DNA of 64,000 bases from Sisyra terminalis (Eukaryota; Arthropoda; Insecta; Neuroptera; Sisyridae), in contig OY292277.1 of the NCBI GenBank assembly GCA_958496175.1, forward strand, positions 41,551,050 to 41,615,049, read 5' to 3'. This document shows positions 46,807 through 58,536 of the stretch, piece by piece. Positions within the stretch are counted from its first letter, which is position 1. Each line of letters opens with the position of its first letter. Under the pieces are notes generated by a model, which did not search any database, was not told where the DNA came from, and was given only the letters and a program-made list of their open reading frames with translations. A program made the translations under genes and the position numbers.

Positions 46807-46978
46807 TTTTTAAATAAGAAGACAATTCAGGTTGTTTAAGATCGGTTCTTTCATTCAATTAGCTACGTTAGCTACGTATCGTAAATTCATCAGGCTTCTT
46901 GATTTATTTAATAATAAAAATATTAAATAAAAAAACCGATCTTAAACAACCTGAATTGTCTTCTTATTTAATAAAATT
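46807..46978. repeat. Perfect 35-bp inverted repeat (long hairpin)
   Basis: TAAATAAGAAGACAATTCAG plus GTTGTTTAAGATCGGTT (left, about 46811-46846) recurs exactly as its reverse complement at about 46933-46968, separated by about 85 bp. The loop holds a tandem TAGCTACGT repeat and a GAAGCCTGATGAA word (- strand) like that next to the hammerheads of element B, but no GAA core. It is probably a small foldback remnant. The perfect arms suggest a recent origin. Confidence 0.8.
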
Positions 46979-48942
46979 AAAGCTGAGATCTGAATTTTAT
47001 CATACGGTTCATTCATACCATACGGTTAAAGTATTTACAGTTGCAACAGGAAGCATTATTGTTTACCTTAAAAAAATGAAGTCTATAGGAATTATATCTA
47101 AATGAAATCAAATGTTTTATTAAATTTTTAAGTTTATTCTTAATAACCAAAAATATAACACTTCAACAACTTAAAATTAAGGTTTGATGCTATGTTGCAC
47201 TTTATTAAACATAAATGAAATCTTATTATTGATTTCTATGCAAAAACTACAGATGCTAGTTAAATAATTTTAAGCAATATATAAAGTATATTGCGGTCCT
47301 ATCAATGTAAAATAATAAACAAAAGTAAACTATAAGCATAAATTTAAGCGAAATTTCAAACAAATAGGATTACGACAAAAATACATTGGTTGAAACTTTT
47401 GCGCAAAATGATTATGACGTATTTTTGTAAGTTACATAAGTCCACAATATATCTGAATATTGTATAAATAGTATACTGAACTGTTCAAAGTTAACGAAAA
47501 AATCAAATTTAACTAAGACATCTTTTCATCTAATGACTCATGCAATAAGTTATGAAAGTAACAATCGCAGACATAAGAAAATTTAATAAATTAAATAAAT
47601 AATTATAAATTTTATGGTAGTATTCAATAATTCAATATAATTTTAACTGATAAAATAGAAAAGGACTCCGGGAAATTACGAATATTCATTTCAAACTTTT
47701 TTTCCTAAAATTTTTGAAAACTATTTTAATCAGAAAAATATATTTTTAGAATCCTCAATATATATTTAGTAAAGCAAGCGATGAGCGATATTTGCTACTA
47801 TGATTAGAATGCTTTAAATAAAAACCAAATAAAATGAACAAAAAATGCTTAAGAATCATGAAAATATCGGACAAATATTAAGGATATTTTATAAATACCG
47901 TTTCGAGGCCAATACACTGTCCTAATGCTTATGCTAGATCCTTCCATCATTTAGATTGGAACCATAAATGTTAACAATATCTCAATTGAAAATTTAATCG
48001 ATACTAACATTATTGGCACTAAGATTTCTGATTTTCAAAAGTTATTGACATTTTATTTATAAAACAAGTGTAGTTTTGATCAATTGTGCACTATTTTAAT
48101 TATCACTTGAATGACTTTAGGCATTTAATCAAATTAAATTAATTAATTTAGAGCAAATAGAGTATGAATAAGTCTAGCAATGCGCTATTATCCGATGACA
48201 GCACACCTACGGCAACAATCGTGGCTATTAGCCAATGGGATTACGAGATTTAAAGATGTTCATTTGTTTTGATTATTGAAATTTTAAAATAAACAAATGC
48301 GCTTCTAGAATCGATGATGCAATATGCATTGTAAATATTCACATTTGACGTTAAGCACAAAATTATTTTTTTTTCACTGAGCTGCAGCAATAATATAAAG
48401 TAAAGAAAACAAAAAAAAAACAAAAAAAAAGAGGGGTATCAAATATTGTTTCATGGCTTAAAAAATTTAATACTTTTTAGATTTCTTTAAGTAAAAAGTT
48501 GTATTTTTAATTAAAAAAAAGTTATAATTCCATAAATCATATCATCATTTTTGATCCGGCTTAGTAAATTTGTAACAAAAATAATGTTCTTTACTTTGTA
48601 CTTTTTTTTCCCACAAAACCTAGTTAAAATAGGGATTTAAATTTTCCAAGATCTTAGTATTTCATTAGTACCTACATGCCTATACAAATAATTAATCTTT
48701 TCGGGTTGATTCACCAATCTTATATTTCTTAACTCTTTGTTTAAAACGTATGAAAATCAACATACAATTGCAACAGTTTAAAAATTGTTTGATTGAACTA
48801 TTCATTGTCCATCTTTCCCGATTCTGTAGGTCATTTTAAAATTAGAATTATCAAAAAGGGTAAATTTATAATATACTAAAAAAACTTTATGTTTACAAAT
48901 GAAGTTACACTTCATTCCGTTAAAAAGCCGACACACTTAATT
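46979..48942. other. Non-coding AT-rich DNA, nothing recognised
   Basis: Frequent stops on both strands; a long A-run cluster at about 48400-48435. No feature is supported. Confidence 0.5.
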
Positions 48943-49198
48943 ACCACAATCGTCAAAAGACGAGCAAAATGAATTGGATTTATACTCAGACACGAAAATT
49001 GACTCCATAGAATGATAGAAGAAGCATTTGAAGACACATATAATAGAGAACTCCCGCGTAAAGAATTTTTAGAAGATGTTATGCAAGACTTGAATACAAA
49101 GTTGCACATCGAGCTTAAAGACTGGATGAAAATAGAACCGCTTGGAAAGACAGATGCTGTTTATTGTTGCCAACCAATCCCTGGAATTGTAAGTTAAG
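48943..49198 (+). pseudogene. Non-LTR retrotransposon ORF2 C-terminal tail
   Basis: One + strand frame reads RRAK-stop-IGFILRHEN-stop-LHRMIEEAF, followed by NRELPRKEFLEDVMQDLNTK, HIELKDW and an in-frame stop after PGIVS. Both early stops sit where Trp would be expected (TGA for TGG). The pattern matches the common LINE ORF2 ending (K.xWIGHILRHxx.LxxxIEG...GRPRxxYLxxVxxDxxxxxYxELK). The RT domain itself is absent. The exact clade (RTE, CR1 or other) cannot be set from the tail. Confidence 0.7.
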
Positions 49199-50029
49199 AA
49201 AAAGGAATCGTAATATTTTTTGTAATGACAGCGGTGTGGATAAATTGGAAATTAAAATAGTTTTTCAGAAAAGGACAATCATTAAGCAAGTGCCTATATT
49301 ATAATGCCTAATACATACTCGTATCTTTTCTTCTGGTAATATTCAAGAGTAAAATATAAACTTCAGAAATTTTTCTTGTTCATTAAATTTTTTCAAAAGC
49401 AATTTTATATATAATAACCTGTCTTCTGATAAGTGTTTAAACAAGGAAATCATAAAAAGCTCTGCTCCTTTCAAAGTTCAAAGAATTCGGAGAGTTAATT
49501 TATTAAATATTTTTTTTTTTACAAAGACTTTTTAGAAAGGTGTTTTAATGGTTTCACTAACGGTAAATTCAGCATCGATAAACAGAAACGAATAATATGA
49601 TATATTTTCGACAATGACCTTCGTTCTTTATCAATTAAAGAAAAATATAATATAATTACCTTTTAATTCCTTGTATTTTTTTTAATGCTCACATTTAATT
49701 GATACAAAAGAGAGTCTTTAAATTAAGTTTAATAAACTCCTTTTGAAATATATATAAATTGATCTAAACACAAAATATTGCCACTGTAGTCTACTCGAAT
49801 ATTTAAGTTTACTAAAGAACCTAAATTATTTATAGTGCAGTGTTTTCTATGCAGTGAAATGCCAGAATATCATTAACTTAAATGGATAAAGAAATATGTG
49901 TTCACTTTTAAAGGGAAAAATAATGAAAAGCAATTCTGTATCATTAATTGTTTAAAGAGATCCAAAAAGCAAAAATATTTATTGAACAATTCTTTTAATT
50001 GCATTTTCTTATTCGTTTCTAATGTTAGA
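49199..50029. other. Non-coding AT-rich DNA, nothing recognised
   Basis: No repeat ends or motifs. The frame at 49898-50113 overlaps the LINE tail that follows, on the opposite strand. Confidence 0.5.
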
Positions 50030-50720
50030 AATAATAATGGTTATTTTGGCTATATTAATGGTGATACGAAAGATTTGATTACGATCCATTTCTTCAGGAC
50101 TTATAGTCTATAGTTTCTTGATCGTCCAGGGCCACATTTTCCGTCAATTTTCCCTTAAATTATGATTTGTGGTTGGGAGTATTTATAGTTATTCATTTCT
50201 CATAAAAATTGAGGGTATTGAGGAATTTTTTTCTTATCCATTCTTTGTAGTACCTTTTCAATGGTTGTTTGATCTATTGATGATATAGGCAACATTCTTC
50301 GATATGTTCACATATGGAATACTTCCAAGTTAATCTCTCAATTCTCGTTTAATGTCTAAGACTTTGCACCTTATAAAGTTTGGAAAATTTATAGAATCCA
50401 GGGCCTCATTTTTGCTGCAAATTTTAAATTGTGACTTTTAAATACCTGGCTCATCTTATTGAATGCGGTTGTCGTTTTTACGATTTTGGGTCATATCTTT
50501 GGAGTATTATTACAGTTTTCATTTATGGTTGTTCTGAGGTTCTTAGATATTTAGTGTATTTTACTCTTGGGTGAAATTTTACTTCTATTGTTATACTACC
50601 GTTTGGGTTTAGGTTTTACGGATGGTCCTGACTTTTGTCTTCTTGCTGGTGATACTGCATGACTTGCAAACTTGTAATTTATCACCGCTACTTTAAATTA
50701 GGAACATTTATTGCAGGTTT
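50030..50720 (-). pseudogene. Non-LTR retrotransposon RT thumb and tail relic
   Basis: On the - strand, in shifting frames, come F-H-P-R-V-K-Y-T-K-Y-L, FNKMSQVFKSHNLKFAAKMR, WTLNEN, TYRRMLPIS, then IEKVLQRMDKKK and finally GKIDGKCGPGRSRNYRL followed by LKKW (about 50090-50160). The order YLG...AFxKM...LYGxExWTL...WxYRRMLRISW...VLxRMxKxK...GKIxGKRGPGRRRxxWLxxLRxW is a well-known LINE endonuclease/RT C-terminal half. Many stops and frameshifts show that it is old. It differs in type from the jockey relics in this window. Confidence 0.72.
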
Positions 50721-52963
50721 AATTTAACCCAATGTTGTTCACAGGATGTATTATGAAGTACTAAATGAAATTCTGGAACCAAACTTTAATTCTATGCCTC
50801 TTATCCTTAACTTTTCGTTTTTTCCGTTCACTGAAAAAGCAAATTTCTAGCATTTATATAGATTTTTGCTAAGCAATCGCTACGGTTATTTCGACAACTT
50901 GCTAAACTAACTTGATGGATGATTAAATGTGGACTTTCCACAAAATTAACAAAAAATCACTCGAGGTTAAGTCAAATTGATTTGGGACAGTTTAAAGTTG
51001 TCTACTAGTTACCTCAATTAAACACCCGGTGATTTTTTGGAGGGTTTTTTAAACCCTAATTTTAGCCAATTGCTAAGCTATACAACAAATGTGCCGGTAC
51101 AGCATATACTGTATTACGTTTAACTGCACAAAACCTGAGGCAAATATTCAGTATCTGGTACATAGCCACTGCTATTCTGAATAGAATCCCTATAATGCCA
51201 GAAATAAACTTTTTCGGTTAACAATAGAAAACTTCATTTATCTGGTGATCTTCAAAACGGATTAAAATAAAACAAAATGTGTTGTGATATTTAAAGAAAT
51301 CAAGAACTGGTTTATATTTTATGCTTTGAAACAAATTATTTGTCGTACCCTATATAATGCCTCGAGAAATTGGGAACGTAGTGAACTTTACGGCAAATTT
51401 CAATATAACTCTTCTCAGAAGTAGCATTTTTATTTTCAATTTCTGAAGCGTTAAGGTAAAATTTTATTTCTAGGAAAATATTGAGAAAACTATCACAAAT
51501 TTGTTTTTCGTTTTGTTGTTTACCTATTCAAATGCCAAGAATATTCTCTGGTCAACAAGCAAGCTTTTGAAAAGCTCTGCTATTCCACAACGAACGATAT
51601 TACATGCTTAAGTATTCACACAAGTAATGATTTAAGCAAAATCCAGTTTCCAATATATTAAATACGATGACAAGTTGAAAATTGAACAGGAACTATTTTC
51701 AATATCACACAAAACTATAATAAATTAAAGTGTAAATCGGGAAAGTTGAATGTTGAATGAGTAATTGCATGGTTCGATTCGGTTCGATTCGAGTGAAAAT
51801 GTATTTTATTTATCGTGCGTTGCCGTTTCTTTTCCTTTTTGTGTTTCTTTCGATTTTATATTTCTGGAACGAGTAGACAATATCCTTGACATATGTAAGT
51901 TATTAGACATTTTGCTGTGGCTTTTCAGACAATATATTTTCTAAGTTATTGACCAAGTGTTTGGTTATATATCGCGTAGATATAAATTCGAACCGATTGA
52001 TATAATCGAGGCATTGTATTGCGTTCGTGTTCGGTTTTCCACTTTGTATCTGCTAAGATTTTATATGTTCAAGTTAGTTTTAAACCGTTACAGATAGACA
52101 AGCTCTACTTACTTACTGTAACAAGTGTATAAAATTGAGCTTTTTAGTTTTATCGTCGTCGCATATAAAATAGTTAGAAATCCACGAGTTTTCTACAACT
52201 ACAACAGCATAGTCAAAGATATCGAAAGAATACACGGCGTTTTGTATTGTTATCGAACAAACTTTTCAAAGCCGAACCTTGTGTATGTGAAAAATCGACT
52301 TTATTTCCACAACGGTTACTGCTTGCTTTTCTTCGTCGACCTCAACTACCAGCGTTTTGGATTATTCCTAAAACACAACCACAATATCAAACCATAAAAG
52401 TTCTAACTTGTGGTTACTTCAACATCAAGTAAAATAAAAACAATTCAGATGAAGGAATTTTATAATCCTTTACTGAAGTAAATCTCTATTTATTCGATAT
52501 AAAAGTAATACTAAACGTTAACTTAAAACAATAAAATAAATATTTTCCCACATTTTTTCTCCCTCGAATATCCATAATGGCATTCCATTCACTTTTATAA
52601 AATCCGTTTAAACTTTCTATCTATATTTATAACTGTATAGGTATCACATATAAAACTTTCAAAGTTTCAACGCAGCTTTTATAGTGCTTTCTCTGAGTAA
52701 ATATCTGTTATAAAAAAAAAAAACAATTTCATTGTCTGAAAGATTCTCTTTATTAAAAATAAGAATCTTAATTAAATTACGTCGTATTCCTGAGATTTTT
52801 TTGAAATTTTTTATCAGGGAATTGAGTCAACTTTATTGAAATTCCATTTCACTAGGATTTCAATAGATAAAAATTCCTTTAACATTGCGATAAAAAAAAG
52901 CTCACAGTTTTTATCTCATTGAGTACAACGTGTTTTTTTTTTCATTTTTATAAATTTTTAAAC
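50721..52963. other. Non-coding DNA with an unassigned ORF
   Basis: Between about 51990 and 52430 the sequence is somewhat less AT-rich. It holds a 90-codon + strand frame (52125-52397) that overlaps a second one (52247-52432). The 90-codon product is Tyr/Phe/Asn-rich with no known domain. TATAAAA lies immediately at its start, so the frame cannot use it as a promoter. I do not call it a gene. Confidence 0.4.
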
Positions 52964-52974
52964 AATGAAATTTT

Positions 52975-53412
52975 TTTAATTTTTTTATTTTCAAATAAAT
53001 TGCACAATCTGCATAGGGTTGCAATAAGTGTATTCAAGTGCATTCAATCCATAGACAGTCACATGTAAGCACTAGTCCCAGTAGATTAGTGCTGTATAAG
53101 TACAAAGATTTTTAACAATTAATAGCAACAATAACAATAATAGTAATTTTTATAGCAATAACAACAATCATAAAGACAATTAACAGCAGCAATAAAAACA
53201 ATAATAATGGTCTATAATAACAATATCAATGCTAATAATAATGTGAAACATTAATATATAAGTAATATATAAAAATAAAGCTATATAACAAGAAATAATA
53301 ATTTGACAATAAAAAGTTAATAGGAATATTTGTTTAGTTACAAAATCTATCAGGCAAATCTATTAAATTCCATTTTTGTAACCTTCTTATCATCTCACTG
53401 TTGTCCAATAAG
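52975..53412 (-). mobile_element. Short 5'-truncated jockey copy with 11-bp TSD
   Basis: A near-identical second copy of the 3' end found at 38.1-38.5 kb. It has the last roughly 20 codons of ORF2 (SEMIRRLQKWNLID) and the same 3' UTR, including the GCACTAGTCCCAGTAG-type word and the (AAC/AAT)n region. It is flanked by AATGAAATTTT at 52964-52974 and 53413-53423. A 12-bp internal duplication near 53024-53040 (GTGTATTCAA / GTGCATTCAA) is unique to this copy. Confidence 0.9.
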
Positions 53413-53423
53413 AATGAAATTTT

Positions 53424-54186
53424 AAAATTATTTTTGCGTTATTTTTTGCAATAATGAAAACATTTCTTTTGACTAAAAATAACGGTGCACGTATTTTTGT
53501 ACACTAGTGATAAGTATATATTTATTTTTTGTAATTGGAAAAAATGTTTCTGATCCACTAGAATAGCATCTTCCGGTAACTATCTATTTATTTTTGTCGT
53601 TAACTATTTGCGAACAACTTCCTATTTTTGCAACTACGTTAATTTTTTCATAACCAAGTTGGAGAAGTATGTTAGACTTTAAATATGTTAAATTGTTACA
53701 ATTTTTAGCCTTTTATATATGTGCCATTTATATATCTGTTTATCAATAAATCAGTAAAGAGTCATATTCAAACCTCCCTGATGTACGTTTCGTTTATAGT
53801 AGTGAAACCCGGCCTGAACCTAAACTACCAAAATTTGCCTAATTAATATTCCAATAAAGTACAACTTCAAAGGAAGGAAAAACTTTTATTCAAAATAGCA
53901 AATATTTGATAAATATTTCTGGTATTAAAAATAAACAAGCCAAATCTACTTACCATTAATACGACGTTTTAGGCATAGGTACATTACGATTTCTGATAAT
54001 TGTAAAATGTGTAATTTTTTGAAAAAATTTTCAGGAGAGCTACTGTAGATCATTTATGTAAATTGTATGCATGCAAAGACCTATTTATTTAAAAAAAAAA
54101 TATTTTTCTACTTTCCAGCAATGTTCCATTTTGTTCATGCAACCATTAAAACTTATTGACAAGATAATATAATTATATACAAATAC
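53424..54186. other. Non-coding AT-rich DNA, nothing recognised
   Basis: No supportable feature. Confidence 0.5.
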
Positions 54187-54532
54187 TTTTTGTAACGACT
54201 GCTTCTAAAGTTGAACTTTCGTGCGTGGTGTGGCGGGGGTAAAGAGCCGTTTTCTCATCGTGGTGGCAAGCGTGCGCGAAAGTAGATAAACCGTGCCTGA
54301 AAGTAAATAACAGTGCGAAAAAGTAAAATAAATTGATATCTAAATAAACTTTGATAAGAAATAATTATTATAGGTAATTATTTAGACTGTAGTTTAAACT
54401 AAAATGTTGTTTTTATTCATAATTTTTCTATAAATTATTCTTACTATAGAGTTGAAATTTTTCATATATAAATAACAATAATTAATTTCTCAATCTGTTT
54501 CTGTTGAACTTTAGAAGCAGTCGTTACAAAAA
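54187..54532. mobile_element. 346-bp terminal-inverted-repeat element with internal tandem repeats
   Basis: The left end TTTTTGTAACGACTGCTTCT-AAAGTT and right end AACTTTAGAAGCAGTCGTTA-CAAAAA are perfect 26-bp inverted repeats. The left half is GC-rich (TGGCGGGGGTAAAG). It contains three degenerate tandem units of about 20 bp built on GTGC(G/C)(C/T)GAAAGTA(G/A)ATAA (about 54268-54330). The right half is AT-rich. There is no coding capacity and no clear target duplication. Superfamily unknown. Confidence 0.75.
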
Positions 54533-54538
54533 ATTTTG

Positions 54539-54762
54539 TTCGATACTTATGCTTAAAGTGAGGTACCTAGTAGGACGAAATTGAGACACTTGCTAAAGGG
54601 ACTGGTCATACACAACTTGATCACGTGCGCCTACCCCTACTCGCCTGGCGGCCTCGTGGGGGTACACAGCGCACTCGATCTCGTTGTGTGTGATCAGTCC
54701 CTTCAGCTCGTGCATCAATTTCATCCTACTAGAAAACCTCACTTTACGCATATGTATCGAAA
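54539..54762. mobile_element. Near-complete 224-bp palindrome (foldback MITE)
   Basis: Left arm: TTCGATACTTATGCTTAAAG then TGAGG, CTAGTAGGACGAAATTGA, AGGGACTGGTCA and GATCACGTGCGCC. The right arm is its reverse complement with scattered changes; the arms run almost to the centre near 54650. GC content is much higher than the surroundings. The 61-codon frame through it (54581-54766) is an artefact of the palindrome. Confidence 0.82.
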
Positions 54763-54879
54763 ATAACTATTTGTTTACAATTTGTATAAACCATCCAAGC
54801 AGCGTCTGAAGATCTTGATCTAGGATAAAGATTAGCTTACGATAATGTAGTTGTTTATTTGAGATGGGGAAAAATAGAT

Positions 54880-55561
54880 GGCAATACTTAAAAAATCCGT
54901 ATATTGTTCCTGCTTTCAGTTTGTTATAAAATAATATGTCTTAGTCTTTTATGTTTGTATTTTCTGTATTTGTGGAGTTGGTCATCGAGGGTGTAGTCAC
55001 AGATGCTTCTAATTATTTGGCTAGGGCCACTTTTACAATTTGTGTAGAATTTTCGCGACAAAGCGAGGATATATAAGTCCAGCACTCTAGCGGTAGTATC
55101 CTTAATTTCTCATGAAGGTCGTATATCTTGTATTTGGATGGGTAGTTTCTCAGCATTCTTAGTAATTTATTTTGGACTCTTTGTATTTTCAGATACTTGG
55201 TTTTGCTTACTGAAGTCCAGACTGGACATGCATACGATAGGACTGGTCTAAACACTGATTTATAAATTATTAATTTATTGTTGGTAGACAGCCTTAATTG
55301 TCTGTCTAGCGATGGATATAAAATGATAGTTTGGGCCATTAATTTGCTTTTAGTTAGTTTGATATGTTCAGTAAAGTTGAGTCTGGAATCCAGTTGTATC
55401 CCCAAGTATCTAACTGTTTTTGCCTATTCTATATTTTTCCCATTTGTTAATACCTTTATATTCTTGTTGGGTCTTCTTCTAGTGAATAGGATAGTTTCAG
55501 TTTTGTTATAATTGGTGTTTATTTTCCATTTTTAAAAAAAAATATCATTATTCTTTTTAAG

Positions 55562-55607
<46 letters not shown>

Positions 55608-56150
55608 AAATATAATAGGTCCCATAATGGACGTTTGAGGGACTCCAGCCTTAATTAATCTGCTATTAGACTTTTCATTTATGATTTACACACAAAATTG
55701 GCGCTCTTTCAGATAACTCCATATTATTATTTTAATGTATCTTGGGAATTTCATTTTAATTAGTTCTTTTATTAGCCTCTCATGCCATAGAGTATCAAAA
55801 GCCTTTTCTATGTCAAGTAGAGCCATTCCCGTGTGTTTATTACTGTTAAAAACGTCAATTATATAGTTACATATTCTGTATAGTTGCATTGTTGTGGAAT
55901 ACCTGGATATGAATTCAAACTGTTCGGGCATTAGTATTATTTCTTTGTTAATATGCTCATTTGTTCGTCTTAGGATAGTTCGTTCGGAAATTTTGCTTAC
56001 GGGTGTTAGTAGGCTGATAAGTCTACAACTATTGAAATTGAATGCTGGTTTAACAGGCTTGAGAATCGGAATCAGTTTAGATTTTTTATTTGGGAATAGA
56101 TTATGAATACAAGTGGGGAAAATAAATTTGCGGTTCAATTTATGAGTCAA
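54880..56150 (-). pseudogene. Jockey-clade LINE relic, RT palm replaced by (TA)n
   Basis: - strand order: ILKPVKPAFNFNSCRLISLL (fingers) and FEFISRYSTTMQLYRI; motif A GMALLDIEKAFDTLWHERLI; WSYLKERQFCV (frame 56150-55686, 154 codons); then AGVPQTSIMGPIIFI (about 55655-55610). A (TA)n tract at 55567-55602 stands where the (F/Y)ADD catalytic box belongs. The frame resumes with KINTNYNKTETILFTRRR (thumb), LGIQLDSRLNFTEHIK, and the C-terminal region RVQNKLLRMLRNYPSKYKIY-DLHEKLRILP (frame 55405-55013), with a frame-shifted end near 54920. It is jockey-clade ORF2, lacking endonuclease and ORF1. Loss of motif C and several breaks make it inactive. It is not the same subfamily as the 38.1-kb copy. Confidence 0.85.
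55567..55602. repeat. (TA)n microsatellite inside the LINE relic
   Basis: About 18 TA units interrupt the reverse transcriptase between the GVPQ block and the thumb, coinciding with loss of the catalytic motif C segment. Confidence 0.9.
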
Positions 56151-57276
56151 TAAGAATGAAAAATAAAATTACGTGTAAAAAGAGTTCAAAATTACTCACA
56201 TTTTTGTCAAAGTAGTTAATAAGAGACAAAGAGTATATTTTGATTTGTTATCTTTTAGTTTAAAAAAATCCACTGATTTAAAATTCGTATGTTTTGTATT
56301 TTTTTTTTATATAAACGGTAGAGTTTATAGTTTTGAAAGCTCCGGTCGAAAAATACTTAAGAACGAGAACATTTTTCTATTTTATTTGGGAAAAAACTTT
56401 TCCTTCAAGAACTGTAATAATATAAAGTTGCCGAGAATATGAACATTTGGTTTAACTGTAAGTGTTCCAAGTTAAAGTTAAAATGGTATTTTTATACTAA
56501 TAATAACGGAAACGTAACGTTTTCTTTGTCACATTCAGCAGCGGTTTAGTTGATGTTTGAAAGCTTTATAAGCCATAAGCTCTTGTTTAAAAAAATAGTT
56601 TACTTTAAAGTCAAAATAAACGCATTGTCTTCTTGCCAATGGAACAAACAACTACGCATTACCATAAAATATATTTTTAATGTAATTCTCTCTAAAATTT
56701 CCGGTGGTGTACGTAATTAATTTTATGTTTATATAGCAAAAACGAGACGTTTGTTAAATTTAACACTGTCGCAGACATTTGAATTATGAAATAAAAAGAG
56801 GAATTGTCGAAAAGAAGTGAGAAGAAATGTTTTTCGCTTTTGCTTTTTTGTTGCTATATGTGTGAGCTTTGATATCATATTTCATTTTAGATTGTTTTGG
56901 TTTTTGTTTGAAAGAAAAAGTTTGGATTGTTCGTTCAGGCTTCGAGAAATCGAACGTAGCGAAGGAAATTTATTTATTCTTTGATAGGTATATTGATTTG
57001 TACAGAGAACAATCATTTCTAGTGTGAAATGATGATTTCTTTTATCCTTTTTTGGATGAACTAAAATTATAGACAGAGAATACTTTTTCCAGAGAACTCT
57101 TTTCTTAATCAAACGAAACTATGTTCGCTTAACAGTGAATGGGCAAAAGTGACAGGTTCAATAAAAAGAAATAGACTCTTAAAAACTTGTTTACTGTAAA
57201 AGCTGAAAGTTTTATAGATAATTTTTTTTAGAATTTCTAGTTCAAATTTTTTTTAAACATATTTATGGGCTATGTT
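56151..57276. other. Non-coding DNA, nothing recognised
   Basis: The + strand frame 56245-56442 and the - strand frame 56882-57112 have no recognisable motif. Confidence 0.5.
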
Positions 57277-58209
57277 GGGGAACCTGGACTGGAACGGGGT
57301 ATCTAAGCTTTAATTACAATTTATGAGAAACTTAAAGAAACAATCTCATTACGTTGTAATTTATATATTTATTTAGTTCATTCTCTACAAATAAAAAAAG
57401 AGTTTTATTAATTTAAATTAATACTTAATATTAAAAATTTAAGTTTCAAAAATAAATGGAAATTTCCCATTCTGCCCCATCTCCTGGGGCACAATGGGAA
57501 ATGAGCCTAGGGCGCAATGGGATACTTGTTATTGGCATGGTTTGCAGATGAAGACGCTGTCATTGTCGTCACTGTTTAGCCCAGCACATGCCAAATGTGC
57601 CCATTTTTGACAAATACTGCAGGAACACCAGCTTTCATTAGTTTTGGAGTATAAATCCTGACAGTATAAGAAGCTTACCTCTGCATCTTTCAACCTTCCT
57701 TATATATGGACTGTCGGCTAGTTTTCCTTATATATCTACGCAATATCTGCTAATAAAATAAAAATATCAATCCGAATGGGAAATACAAGTATTGTCTGAG
57801 ATGGAACGGGGTATATCCCATTCCGCCCCATATATTGTGCCCCAAAGCACCTTTCACACAAGCATGACTATTAAGGCAGGTTATATTGGTTATATTTGAA
57901 TTATCACTTGGCTTTTAGTTAGCCAACAACATGTTTAAACAAACATGTCATGTTATTATTTAAGCCAAAAATTGTACATAGTATAATAACCTTTGTGTTA
58001 CTTTGCAAAAATTAGAATTCAGGGATGTTTATTTCGACTTTTGGTAAAAATAAAAACAACTACACCCTTTACTGATAACAACCACTTCTAATAATACAGC
58101 ACAGTTGATTGAACAATGAGTATGATTTTTACTCGTTTTTGTCACCTATAGCAAGCACTTATTCTATTTCCCATCCCGCCTCGGTACCCCTTTCTGCCCC
58201 ATGTTCCCA
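57277..58209 (-). mobile_element. Pogo/Tigger-like DNA transposon, internally deleted
   Basis: Inverted ends of about 27 bp agree at roughly two thirds of positions: left GGGGAACCTGGACTGGAAC then GGGGTATC; right, read inward, TGGGAACATGGGGCAGAAA then GGGGTACC. Further copies of the GGGGC(A)xAATGGGA / TCCCATTC(C/T)GCCCC word lie at 57470-57525 and 57815-57845, as subterminal repeats. The only coding sequence left is a transposase C-terminal finger on the - strand. The superfamily is inferred from that finger and the GGGGCAxAATGGG ends. Confidence 0.65.
57528..57690 (-). pseudogene. Transposase C-terminal zinc finger (PHD-like)
   Basis: An intact - strand frame of about 50 codons reads FLYCQDLYSKTNESWCSCS, then ICQKWAHLACAG, then VFICKPCQ and stop. 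The spacing LYC...W..C..C..WAH..CAG...F.C..C is the C-terminal Cys/His finger of many insect pogo/jerky-like transposases (usual form W(I/V)xCxxCxKWAHExCAG...FxCxxC). All metal-binding Cys/His positions seem to be present. The DDE catalytic domain and DNA-binding domain are missing, so only this piece survives. Confidence 0.65.
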
Positions 58210-58536
58210 TAGTTATTTTTTTAGATATTAAAAAAAGGAATAATATTTTCAAATGAAAGCTGGTTAACTCTGATTCCTTTTACATTTAGTTCTCAGTACA
58301 TTATTATTAATTCAAAAATTAGCAAACATTAAGCTTTAAAGATCCATATTTTTGAAGGTCTAAGTTAAAAATTTTAGGATTTATCAGGTCATCCCAAAAG
58401 TTTTTGCGTTTTTTTTCTTTTTTACTGAGATGCATTTATCAATGAAAGATATAGTTTCTTCGGTGTTCATTAATATTGGCCAACATAGGCATGTCGGTGA
58501 TTAAGTAGATTAATGAAATATTTTTTTCTTTCTATA

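Noticed and set aside
52125..52397. 90-codon + strand ORF preceded by a TATAAAA word
   Set aside because: The TATA word overlaps the start codon region, so it cannot serve as its promoter; the product is unrecognised and a second frame overlaps it.
54581..54766. Possible small protein in GC-rich sequence
   Set aside because: It lies across a 224-bp palindrome; the open frame follows from the GC-rich inverted arms.
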